A stretch of 5,789 nt of DNA, from NCBI GenBank assembly GCA_002049785.1, contig MUKB01000100.1, positions 1-5,789 of the forward strand. The letters run 5' to 3'. Under the pieces are notes generated by a model. It did no database searches. It was not told where the DNA came from and worked only from the letters and a program-made list of their open reading frames with translations. The stretch is from Caldifarciminota bacterium 4484_100 (GTDB lineage Bacteria > Hydrothermota > Tepidihabitantia > SM23-42). How positions within the stretch are numbered: the stretch's first letter is position 1; the number at the start of each line of letters is the position of its first letter. This document shows positions 1 to 5,789 of the stretch, in pieces. The position numbers and the translations under genes are program-made.

Positions 1-2129
1 ACATCTTCGGTGGTTGCAACCTCAAGCGCCTGATTGTAGTAGAGTAAAGCCTCATCATTTGCATAGAGGGCAGAGGCCTCATCACCGGCCTTTATGGAGT
101 ATGAAAGCGCCTTGTCGGTATTTCCTGCATAGTAGTAGTGGTGGGCAAGGATCGAGGAGATGCCTTCAAGCCGGTCAGTAAATTTCTGCTCAATCGTTTC
201 CGCAATGACCTTGTGGTAGATCACCCGCTCACTCTTCAGAATACTGTGATAGGTTACTTCCTGAAATATCGGATGCCGGAAGGCATAATAGGTTTCATTG
301 TCTTTATTTATACGCACAAGAATCTCGGTCTGTTCAAGCTCGTTGATATTCTGGTAGATATCTCTATCTTTAATCAATTCCTCAAGCAGGGTTTCAGGAA
401 AATTACGGCCGATTATTGATGCAATCTTTAATAAATATTTTGCTTCTTTATTTAATCCATCAATCCGTGAACTGACTGCAGCCTCAATCGAACCCGGTAT
501 CTCAATCTGCTTCCGGGTCAAACCCTTCCCTTTCTTATAGGCTTCAGATTCAAGGATATTGCGGGCGATCTCTTCGATGAAGAAGGGGTTGCCCTGGCTC
601 TTTTCAATAATATATCGCTTCAACCCTTCATCCACATCCTTACCCATAAGGTTTTCAATCAAGAGCATACTGTCTTCGGGTGAGAGGTTCTTTAAGGGGA
701 TCTCTTTGGTGTAGTCAGGGTATTCGTCTTTTATGTTTTTGAGAAGGTTGGTGATTGCACTCAGGTCTCCGAGACGATAACTCAGACAGAATGAGATTCT
801 CCTTTTTTTAATCAATGGAAGGAGAAAGTTGAGCAGTTCGATTGAAGCGGAATCGAACCACTGGATATCATCGAAGATGAAGATAATCGGTTTTTTGTCA
901 CTCAGTTTTTCGAGCAGGGTGGCGATGGCAAGAAATATCTGGAGCTGAAGGGAATGGCTGTCCAGGTGGCGCACCTTTTCTTTCTGTGCTTCGGTCAATT
1001 CGATATTGAAAAATTTATAGAGGTAGGGCAGGACCTCTACACCCTCTTCTTCCATTAATGCGACAAGTTTTTCTTTAATTATCTTTTTATCTTCTTCTCT
1101 TGATGAGACATTCTCCTCGATAAGAAAACGGTGCAGGCTGTCGAGGATCGACTTGAAGGGGATTGCACTCTCATAGGAGAATCCCCGGCCATAGATAATC
1201 GCACCTTCGGGTGCATAGATCGTCAGGTATTTTCTGAATTCGTAGAGCAGACGGGATTTGCCGACCCCGATTTCGCCTTTGATTATCAGGATTGATGACC
1301 TTCCTTTGATGAGGTCGTCGTATCCCTGTTTTAGTAGAGAAAGCTCCTGGTTTCGTCCGATAAGGTCGGAGTGGACTATACTCAGGCCGAATTCTGAACC
1401 CCATTTTTTCCCAATCACCTCAAAGGGCTTTACCATCGCTGCCTTGCCCTTGAGCCGCATCGGCTCCAGGGGCATAAAATCGAAGGCATGTTTGGTGCGG
1501 CGATAGGTCTCAGGACCGACCAGAATACTTCCCGGAGGTGCCTGGTCCTTGAGTCGCTGGGCAACATTGACGGTATCACCCATTACCGTATACTCCATCT
1601 GGAGGTCAGAACCGACTTTGCCGGCAATAACCTTGCCGGTATTAATCCCGGAGTGAATCTGCAACCTTTTCAGGGATTTATCAAGCCCTGCATTGATTTC
1701 TTCAATCGCATTCTGCATATCAAGACAGGCAAGAACTGCCCGTTCTGGGTCATCTTCATGGGCGATGGGAGCACCGAAGATCGCCATCACACAGTCTCCA
1801 ATAAATTTGTCAATGATACCTTCGTAACGGTAGACCATCCTTCCCAGTTTACGAAAACACTTATTCATCAATTCTGTCAACTCTTCTGGATCGAGAGATT
1901 CTGAGATTGAGGTGAAACCCGATATATCCGCAAAGACAACCGATACATCCCGATGTTCTTTTTCAATTGTGTCCCGCACATAGAGAATCTTTTTGACCAG
2001 AGATTCGGGTATCTCCTGTTTGACCATTTCCACCCTGCCCTTATCGATTGGCTGTTTCAATGGGAAACCGCATTCACCACAGAATTTATTCTTTGCAGGA
2101 TTATCCACTCCACATCTGGGACATCGCAT
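1..2129 (-). CDS. Zinc ribbon - class III adenylate cyclase - STAND ATPase - TPR protein (C-terminus beyond window)
   Basis: The frame is open from the ATG at 2129 to the window edge (709 codons, no stop), so the protein is C-terminally truncated here. Seen in order: a zinc ribbon (C3, C6, C17, C20); a class III cyclase domain (about 57-240); an ATPase with Walker A GEIGVGKS (285-292) and Walker B IIFIFDD followed by IQW (415-424); and a helical TPR-like start (about 658-709, with AGNTDKALSYSIKAG). In the cyclase, D68 and D112 fit the two metal ligands, K108 and T181 the adenine-selecting pair, and N188 and R192 the transition-state residues. This Lys/Thr pattern is that of class IIIb enzymes such as cyanobacterial CyaC and mammalian soluble adenylyl cyclase, so the product should be cAMP rather than cGMP. 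No membrane segment or signal peptide is seen, so it is probably cytosolic. The ATPase/TPR part resembles the STAND 'predicted ATPase' regulators; its input signal is unknown. The ATG lies directly before the first ribbon cysteine, which supports this start. Confidence 0.95.
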   Translation of the reverse strand, partial: MRCPRCGVDNPAKNKFCGECGFPLKQPIDKGRVEMVKQEIPESLVKKILYVRDTIEKEHRDVSVVFADISGFTSISESLDPEELTELMNKCFRKLGRMVYRYEGIIDKFIGDCVMAIFGAPIAHEDDPERAVLACLDMQNAIEEINAGLDKSLKRLQIHSGINTGKVIAGKVGSDLQMEYTVMGDTVNVAQRLKDQAPPGSILVGPETYRRTKHAFDFMPLEPMRLKGKAAMVKPFEVIGKKWGSEFGLSIVHSDLIGRNQELSLLKQGYDDLIKGRSSILIIKGEIGVGKSRLLYEFRKYLTIYAPEGAIIYGRGFSYESAIPFKSILDSLHRFLIEENVSSREEDKKIIKEKLVALMEEEGVEVLPYLYKFFNIELTEAQKEKVRHLDSHSLQLQIFLAIATLLEKLSDKKPIIFIFDDIQWFDSASIELLNFLLPLIKKRRISFCLSYRLGDLSAITNLLKNIKDEYPDYTKEIPLKNLSPEDSMLLIENLMGKDVDEGLKRYIIEKSQGNPFFIEEIARNILESEAYKKGKGLTRKQIEIPGSIEAAVSSRIDGLNKEAKYLLKIASIIGRNFPETLLEELIKDRDIYQNINELEQTEILVRINKDNETYYAFRHPIFQEVTYHSILKSERVIYHKVIAETIEQKFTDRLEGISSILAHHYYYAGNTDKALSYSIKAGDEASALYANDEALLYYNQALEVATTED

Positions 2130-2134
2130 AGTTT

Positions 2135-2162
2135 ATAATAACTAAAAAATATTGAAAATCAA
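2135..2162 (-). promoter_or_regulatory. Sigma70-like promoter for the cyclase gene, predicted leaderless
   Basis: On the minus strand, TTGATT (2162-2157, 4 of 6 to TTGACA) is followed after 16 bases by TATTAT (2140-2135, 5 of 6 to TATAAT). Transcription usually starts about 6-7 bases beyond the -10 box, which here is the A of the ATG at 2129 or the base beside it. No purine-rich Shine-Dalgarno site lies before this ATG. Together these suggest a leaderless mRNA. The region is AT-rich, so a chance match to the boxes is possible. Confidence 0.6.
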
Positions 2163-2174
2163 GACTTGCTGTAG

Positions 2175-2208
2175 AAAAAAATAAGAGGGCATTAATGCCC
2201 TCTTATTT
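2175..2208 (-). terminator. Intrinsic terminator of the leuS - HARE-HTH unit
   Basis: Positions 2179-2208 form a perfect 30-base palindrome, potentially a 13-15 bp stem with a GAGGGC/GCCCTC core and a minimal loop. On the minus strand it runs into seven T residues (2181-2175). It begins 17 bases after the stop codon of the HARE-HTH gene and just before the cyclase promoter, so it separates two transcription units. On the plus strand the stem is followed by a broken T-run (2206-2217), so weak bidirectional action is possible, but no plus-strand gene needs it. Confidence 0.9.
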
Positions 2209-2225
2209 ATCTTTTTTAATTTAGA

Positions 2226-2516
2226 TTATTTTCTCAATTTGTAGGTTGCAGGCTTTGTTTTTCGGAAGATCTTGGGATAGCGGTTGATAATTATGTAAAC
2301 TGAACGCTCCGGGTCTTTTCTATGGAATTTATAACCACGTTTCTTAATCCGTTTTGTAATTTCACGATAGTGCAGAGGAGTTTTACTTCTCTTTAAAATA
2401 TCAATTGTCAATTCGCGAATGGACAGTTTCTTTTTCTTCTTGGTCTTCCTCTTTTTGGCTTTCTTTTTCTTGGCCTTCTTCCTTATAACCTTCTTTTTTT
2501 TCTTCCTTTTCTTCAT
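2226..2516 (-). CDS. Lysine-tailed HARE-HTH winged-helix protein
   Basis: A complete 96-residue protein with two parts. Residues 1-30 are almost entirely basic: 24 of 30 are Lys or Arg, broken only by single Ala, Val, Ile and Thr. Residues 31-95 match the HARE-HTH (HB1/ASXL/restriction endonuclease) winged helix: LSIRELTIDILK, then PLHYREITKRIKKRGY, a second helix around PERSVYIIINRYP, and a closing wing with TYKLRK. HARE-HTH domains are thought to bind DNA, and the same fold is found in the RNA polymerase delta subunit, whose tail is acidic rather than basic. The inferred role is a small nucleoid-associated or transcription-modulating protein; no specific target can be named. A strong Shine-Dalgarno (AAAAAGGAGG, 2530-2521) four bases before the ATG confirms the start. 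It lies 26 bases after leuS and before a terminator, so it is probably the last gene of the leuS operon. Low-complexity coding could mislead annotation, but the folded domain and the ribosome site argue that it is real. Confidence 0.87.
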   Translation of the reverse strand: MKKRKKKKKVIRKKAKKKKAKKRKTKKKKKLSIRELTIDILKRSKTPLHYREITKRIKKRGYKFHRKDPERSVYIIINRYPKIFRKTKPATYKLRK

Positions 2517-2520
2517 TATT

Positions 2521-2530
2521 CCTCCTTTTT
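2521..2530 (-). promoter_or_regulatory. Strong Shine-Dalgarno site of the HARE-HTH gene
   Basis: AAAAAGGAGG on the minus strand, followed by AATA and the ATG at 2516. It is the strongest ribosome site in the window and suggests high expression, as expected for an abundant nucleoid-type protein. It falls in the 26-base gap after the leuS stop codon. Confidence 0.8.
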
Positions 2531-2542
2531 AATTAAGGTCCA

Positions 2543-4981
2543 TCATACCACAATATTAAGTATCCGACCTGGAACATAGATTACCTTTCTTATTTTCTTG
2601 CCTGATAGATGGCGTTGGACTTTTGCATCTTCTAAGGCGCGGTTTCTTATTACCTCTTCCGAGGTATCCAGAGGGACTTTAATATGGGAACGAACCTTAC
2701 CATTAATCTGCAGGACTACAGTTATCGTCTTTTCCTTTAAATATCGTTGATCATATCCAGGCCATCGATATTCTAATAGACTACCTTTTTCTCCCACCAT
2801 CGACCACAACTCATCAGCGAGATGAGGTGCAAATGGTGAGAGTAGCTGGATCAATATATAAAGGCTGTAGTCAAAGGCGGGTCCCTTCCTGGTTGTCTGG
2901 TATAACTGGTTGAGCAATTCCCACAGTGCGGCGATTGCGGTATTGAATTTGAATGACTCTAAGTCTTCGGTTACCTTTGCGATTGTCTGATTCAATTTTA
3001 TATAGAGACCTTCTTCTTCATCCGAAACTGAATCCGGAGGATTTTTTGAAACCCGGTCTTTATTTTCAGCGATCAGACGATATATGCGATTGACAAACCT
3101 TTCTGCTCCCACCACACCTTCATCGGTCCACTCCATATCCCGTTCAGGCGGTGCAGCAAAAAGGATGGTGATGCGCGCTACATCGGCACCATATTTCTGC
3201 ACGAATGGTCCCACCGGCACTACATTACCTTTTGATTTGGACATCTTTTCGCCGTTTCTGATTACCATACCCTGGGTGAACAATGCCTGTGCAGGTTCAT
3301 CAACCGGGATGTATCCCGCATCATATAGCACCTTTGTGAAGAATCGAAAGTAGATCAGATGGCCGGTTGCATGTTCAATGCCACCGATATATTGATCGAT
3401 GGGAAGCCAGGCCTTTGCCTTTTCCATCGAACAGAATTCTTTATCATTATGGGGATCCAGATAGCGGAGAAAATACCAGGAAGAACAGACAAATGTATCC
3501 ATCGTATCAGGGTCCCTTTCTGCTTTACTACCACATTTCGGACAGCGGGTGTTGATGAAATCGGCAACCGAGGCCAATGGCGATTTTCCTTTCGGGATGA
3601 AGTCCTTGATTTTTACCGGCAGAAGGACCGGTAGGGCTTCTTCAGGAACCGGTACGGTTCCGCACTTCGGACAATAGATAATCGGGATTGGTGCACCCCA
3701 ATAGCGCTGTCGGGAAATCAGCCAGTCCTTCAACTTATAATTGACACTGGGGCCACCTGAATTCTTTTCTGCCAGATATCGGGTTACCGCCTTTATCCCT
3801 TCAGATGAATCGAGGCCATTGAACTGTTCAGAGTTTACCATTATTCCATAGTCTTCATAGGCATTTTCCATATCTTCAACTTTCAGGTCCTGGTCTTTCG
3901 GCTTTATGACAATTTTTATCGGTAGATCATACTTTCGAGCAAACTGGAAGTCACGTTCATCATGGGCTGGAACGCCCATAACTACCCCACTGCCATAATC
4001 GATGAGCACATAGTCTGCTACAAAGATTGGAACCTTTTCACCATTGATAGGGTTGATGGCATAGCATCCTGTAAATACCCCATCCTTTTCTCTTTCCAGA
4101 CGTTCAAGGGATGAACGTTTTGTTGCAGATTTTATATAATCCAGAACCTGTTCTCTATTTTTGGTGTTTTTAATCAATTGATCAAGGACCGGATGTTCGG
4201 GCGCAATTGACATAAATGTGACGCCATAGATAGTGTCTGGTCGGGTGGTGAAGACCCTGAGTGTAATGTTTTTATCAACTACCTTGAAATTGATATCACA
4301 GCCTTCACTCCTTCCAATCCAGTTTCTCTGCATCACCTTGACCCTCTGGGGCCAGTCCTTCAGTTTATCAAGGTCTTTGAGGAGGCGCTCAGCGTATTCG
4401 GCAATTTTGAAGAACCACTGCTTCAGTTTACGCTTTTCAATCGGGGTTCCACAGCGGTAACAGCGGTCATCGATTACCTGTTCATTTGCCAGGACTGTCT
4501 GGCATTGAGGACACCAGTTAACATAGGCCTCTTTCTTATACGCCAGCCCCCTTTTATAGAGAAGGAGAAACATCCATTGTGTCCATTTGTAATAATCAGG
4601 AAGACAGGTGATGATTTCCCGGTCCCAATCATAGCTGATACCCAGAATCTTTAAGGATTCGTCAGAGGTTCGAATATTTTCCATTGTCCATTTTTCCGGA
4701 TGGATACCCTCGGCAATAGCCCGATTCTCAGCCGGGAGGCCAAATGCATCCCAGCCGAATGGATGGAGAACATCGAATCCTCGTCTCCGTTTATAACGTG
4801 CAATGACATCACCGATTACATAATTCTTACAGTGTCCCATATGGATATCACCTGATGGGTAGGCAAACATCACAAGATTGTAGTATTTCTTCTTCGGTTT
4901 ATCCGAAGTTTTAAATAGACCTTCCCGCTCCCAGTATTCCTGCCATTTCTTTTCTATCGCCCTCTTATTGTAGGTGTTCAT
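2543..4981 (-). CDS. leuS: Leucyl-tRNA synthetase
   Basis: Cytosolic class I aminoacyl-tRNA synthetase that charges tRNA-Leu with leucine using ATP. It is complete at 812 residues, within the usual bacterial range. Seen in order: the HIGH signature as HMGH (47-50) after YPSGD; a zinc module with CPQC (157-160) and CYRC (174-177); the CP1 editing domain with TTRPDT (245-250) and GVPAHDERD (336-344), whose last Asp fits the conserved residue that positions mischarged amino acids; DWLISRQRYWG (419-429); a second cysteine set CPKC (437-440, 480-483) and DTMDTF before SSWYF; IGGIEHA (532-538); KMSKS (579-583); then the anticodon-binding helical domain (about 650-770) and the C-terminal domain ending VPGRILNIVV. 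The N-terminus NKRAIEKKWQEYW is typical of the family and supports the ATG at 4981. No strong Shine-Dalgarno is visible (only GAAGAC about 8 bases upstream). The gene starts 16 bases after the zinc-ribbon frame stop, so coupling to upstream translation is plausible. No T-box leader is seen. Confidence 0.98.
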   Translation of the reverse strand: MNTYNKRAIEKKWQEYWEREGLFKTSDKPKKKYYNLVMFAYPSGDIHMGHCKNYVIGDVIARYKRRRGFDVLHPFGWDAFGLPAENRAIAEGIHPEKWTMENIRTSDESLKILGISYDWDREIITCLPDYYKWTQWMFLLLYKRGLAYKKEAYVNWCPQCQTVLANEQVIDDRCYRCGTPIEKRKLKQWFFKIAEYAERLLKDLDKLKDWPQRVKVMQRNWIGRSEGCDINFKVVDKNITLRVFTTRPDTIYGVTFMSIAPEHPVLDQLIKNTKNREQVLDYIKSATKRSSLERLEREKDGVFTGCYAINPINGEKVPIFVADYVLIDYGSGVVMGVPAHDERDFQFARKYDLPIKIVIKPKDQDLKVEDMENAYEDYGIMVNSEQFNGLDSSEGIKAVTRYLAEKNSGGPSVNYKLKDWLISRQRYWGAPIPIIYCPKCGTVPVPEEALPVLLPVKIKDFIPKGKSPLASVADFINTRCPKCGSKAERDPDTMDTFVCSSWYFLRYLDPHNDKEFCSMEKAKAWLPIDQYIGGIEHATGHLIYFRFFTKVLYDAGYIPVDEPAQALFTQGMVIRNGEKMSKSKGNVVPVGPFVQKYGADVARITILFAAPPERDMEWTDEGVVGAERFVNRIYRLIAENKDRVSKNPPDSVSDEEEGLYIKLNQTIAKVTEDLESFKFNTAIAALWELLNQLYQTTRKGPAFDYSLYILIQLLSPFAPHLADELWSMVGEKGSLLEYRWPGYDQRYLKEKTITVVLQINGKVRSHIKVPLDTSEEVIRNRALEDAKVQRHLSGKKIRKVIYVPGRILNIVV

Positions 4982-4997
4982 ATTTGGTCTTCAATAG

Positions 4998-5126
4998 CTA
5001 TGATTCTGGTGCGCCAAGGATTTCGGCACCACATTTCTCACAATACCACGAGTCCGGAGTATTTATATAACCACATTTGGGACAGGCAACACCCTTCTCT
5101 GAAGCCGGATCTCCTTGAATGTATTT
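4998..5126 (-). pseudogene. Displaced C-terminal zinc ribbon of the coiled-coil gene
   Basis: In the -1 frame relative to the coiled-coil gene, after a TGA at 5129-5127, the sequence reads KYIQGDPASEKG followed by a zinc ribbon: CPKC (codons 5084-5073), a spacer YINTPDSWY, and CEKC (codons 5042-5031). It ends AEILGAPES with a TAG at 5000-4998. The spacing of the cysteine pairs is that of a standard zinc ribbon, so this is not random sequence. It has no ATG or ribosome site of its own and therefore belongs to the upstream gene. Adding one base in the AAAA run (5127-5124) would join the two frames and give a 143-residue protein. This could be a natural mutation or an assembly error. Confidence 0.75.
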
Positions 5127-5428
5127 TCATCGTATTCACCGATTGAATAACGGAGTTCTGCCTCTTCGAGCTTGAATTTAATTTCTTTCTGCCTCTTCGC
5201 AACTTCCTCCTCTATCTGTTTTAGATTATCCAGCTCTTTTTTAACCAGCTCCACATTCTCCGCCAATTTCTTCTCGACTTCGACAAGTTTATCTTCATAC
5301 TCTTTTTTGACCTTTTCGTAGACTTCGGGGCTGACCGCTGCCTTCTTCTCCTCAATCTTTGCCAGTTTGTTTATAATATCACTTCGCTGGGCCTCTAATT
5401 GTTTTAAGGTATTATCCTCGTCTCCCAT
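5063..5428 (-). CDS. Coiled-coil protein, probably frameshifted before its zinc ribbon
   Basis: As it stands this frame gives 121 residues. Residues 6-95 are a highly charged heptad-like coiled coil rich in Glu and Lys (for example LEAQRSDIINKLAKIEEKK and EYEDKLVEVEKKLAENVELV). They include VSPEVYEKVKKEYEDKL and LRYSIGEYDE, elements I associate with coiled-coil zinc-ribbon proteins in which a ribbon follows. The last 20 residues (about RLQRRVLPVPNVVI) do not look like a natural end, while a clear zinc ribbon sits in the adjoining frame just downstream. The intact protein would therefore be about 143 residues, coiled coil plus ribbon, probably cytosolic. The ATG at 5428 is supported by AAAGGAG (5441-5435) six bases upstream, and it overlaps the preceding gene by 17 bases. 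Function is unknown; a scaffold or adaptor role is only a guess. Confidence 0.8.
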   Translation of the reverse strand: MGDEDNTLKQLEAQRSDIINKLAKIEEKKAAVSPEVYEKVKKEYEDKLVEVEKKLAENVELVKKELDNLKQIEEEVAKRQKEIKFKLEEAELRYSIGEYDENTFKEIRLQRRVLPVPNVVI

Positions 5429-5777
5429 AGAATGCTCCTTTCCTAAAATCTTCTAAACTTTTAAATAAGAAGAGTTCCAGTAATACATAACCGAGATGAG
5501 AACCCTTCTTGATCCGACGATCGATCGTACTCAATTCTTCGACAATGCCTTTAATCTCAGATTTATTCAGACCTATCACCGACCGGGTTTTCAATAAATT
5601 GTAAACCAGTCCCCGTCCAATCATTGCAACAACTTCTGCATAGGAATGGAGGTAAGGCCTCAACCTTTCGAAGACCTCCAAAACCTCGGGATTCCTTTTC
5701 AGGAATGCTTCCACCAGATAGTATCTTTCAATGTCATAAAATCCTTTTGTCAGGTCTTTGAGCTGGTCTGAATTCAT
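5412..5777 (-). CDS. Hypothetical helical protein, start uncertain
   Basis: I do not recognise this 121-residue protein. It is predicted mostly alpha-helical, with no cysteines, no signal peptide and no clear membrane segment; the most hydrophobic stretch, LGYVLLELFLF (95-105), is too short and too near charged residues. Charged and aromatic residues cluster near the N-terminus (FYDIERYYLVEAFLKRNPEVLEVFERLRPYL). The codons upstream of the ATG at 5777 stay open to the window edge (Glu-Ala-Glu-Ser) and no clear Shine-Dalgarno is seen in the 12 bases available, so the real start may be further upstream. Its stop lies 17 bases inside the coiled-coil gene and its last codons contain that gene's ribosome site, which points to translational coupling and perhaps a shared process. 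Confidence 0.7.
   Translation of the reverse strand: MNSDQLKDLTKGFYDIERYYLVEAFLKRNPEVLEVFERLRPYLHSYAEVVAMIGRGLVYNLLKTRSVIGLNKSEIKGIVEELSTIDRRIKKGSHLGYVLLELFLFKSLEDFRKGAFYGRRG
5435..5441 (-). promoter_or_regulatory. Shine-Dalgarno site of the coiled-coil gene, inside the upstream gene
   Basis: AAAGGAG on the minus strand, six bases before the ATG at 5428. It is embedded in the final codons of the hypothetical gene ending at 5412, so ribosomes finishing that gene can re-initiate here. It fixes the start of the coiled-coil protein. Confidence 0.7.
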
Positions 5778-5789
5778 CGATTCTGCTTC

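Noticed and set aside
138..419. Plus-strand open frame of 93 codons
   Set aside because: It lies antisense to the ATPase part of the cyclase gene, has no ribosome site and shows no domain; the minus-strand frame is clearly coding.
1..2129. Guanylate rather than adenylate cyclase
   Set aside because: K108 and T181 match the adenine-selecting Lys/Thr pair of class IIIb; guanylate cyclases normally have Glu and Cys or similar residues there.
1171..2138. Several plus- and minus-strand open frames of 61 to 138 codons
   Set aside because: All are shadows of the cyclase gene, whose own frame carries the cyclase and Walker motifs throughout this stretch.
3084..4460. Short open frames on both strands within leuS
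   Set aside because: The leuS frame contains all family motifs across this stretch; the short frames have no independent support.
4982..5062. T-box or other leucine-responsive leader before leuS
   Set aside because: Only 16 bases separate leuS from the zinc-ribbon stop, leaving no room for a leader, and no T-box sequence is visible.
5085..5130. Programmed -1 ribosomal frameshift
   Set aside because: No X XXY YYZ heptamer in the right phase and no obvious downstream hairpin; a single-base loss is simpler.
1..5789. Mobile elements, CRISPR arrays, tRNA or rRNA genes
   Set aside because: No transposase or integrase motifs, no regularly spaced repeats, and no recognisable tRNA or rRNA sequence on reading both strands by eye.

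Overview
All genes in this window are read from the minus strand, so gene order runs from high to low coordinates. The DNA is moderately AT-rich and tightly packed. It looks like a bacterial chromosome: the leucyl-tRNA synthetase is of bacterial type, Shine-Dalgarno sites and an intrinsic terminator are present, and the second cluster has a sigma70-like promoter. The lineage cannot be fixed from sequence alone. A zinc-ribbon cyclase/ATPase/TPR protein, a coiled-coil zinc-ribbon protein and a lysine-tailed HARE-HTH protein together would suit a poorly studied candidate phylum of the WOR-3/Cloacimonadota kind, but that is a guess.

Right part (about 5789 to 2175): an apparent operon of four genes. 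It starts with an unrecognised 121-residue helical protein (5777-5412). This overlaps by 17 bases a coiled-coil protein (5428-5063) whose C-terminal zinc ribbon is displaced into another frame (down to 4998), most simply by a one-base loss. Next comes leuS (4981-2543), complete and with all catalytic and editing motifs. After 26 bases follows a 96-residue, extremely basic protein: a lysine-rich tail joined to a HARE-HTH winged helix (2516-2226). A perfect 30-base palindrome with a T-run closes the unit.

Left part (2129 to 1): one long open frame that runs off the window edge. It encodes an N-terminal zinc ribbon, a class III (IIIb-like) adenylate cyclase domain with every catalytic residue present, a STAND-type ATPase with Walker A and B motifs, and the start of a TPR-like region. 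A good -35/-10 pair sits so close to its ATG, with no Shine-Dalgarno site, that a leaderless mRNA is likely.

The cyclase gene is probably an independent signalling unit: it would make cAMP in response to a ligand or partner sensed by the ATPase/TPR part. The leuS cluster is housekeeping plus small uncharacterised proteins. No RNA genes, CRISPR arrays, insertion sequences or phage genes were seen. I found no convincing new multi-gene system. The most unusual items are the lysine-tailed HARE-HTH protein, the likely leaderless cyclase mRNA and the frameshifted zinc-ribbon gene.
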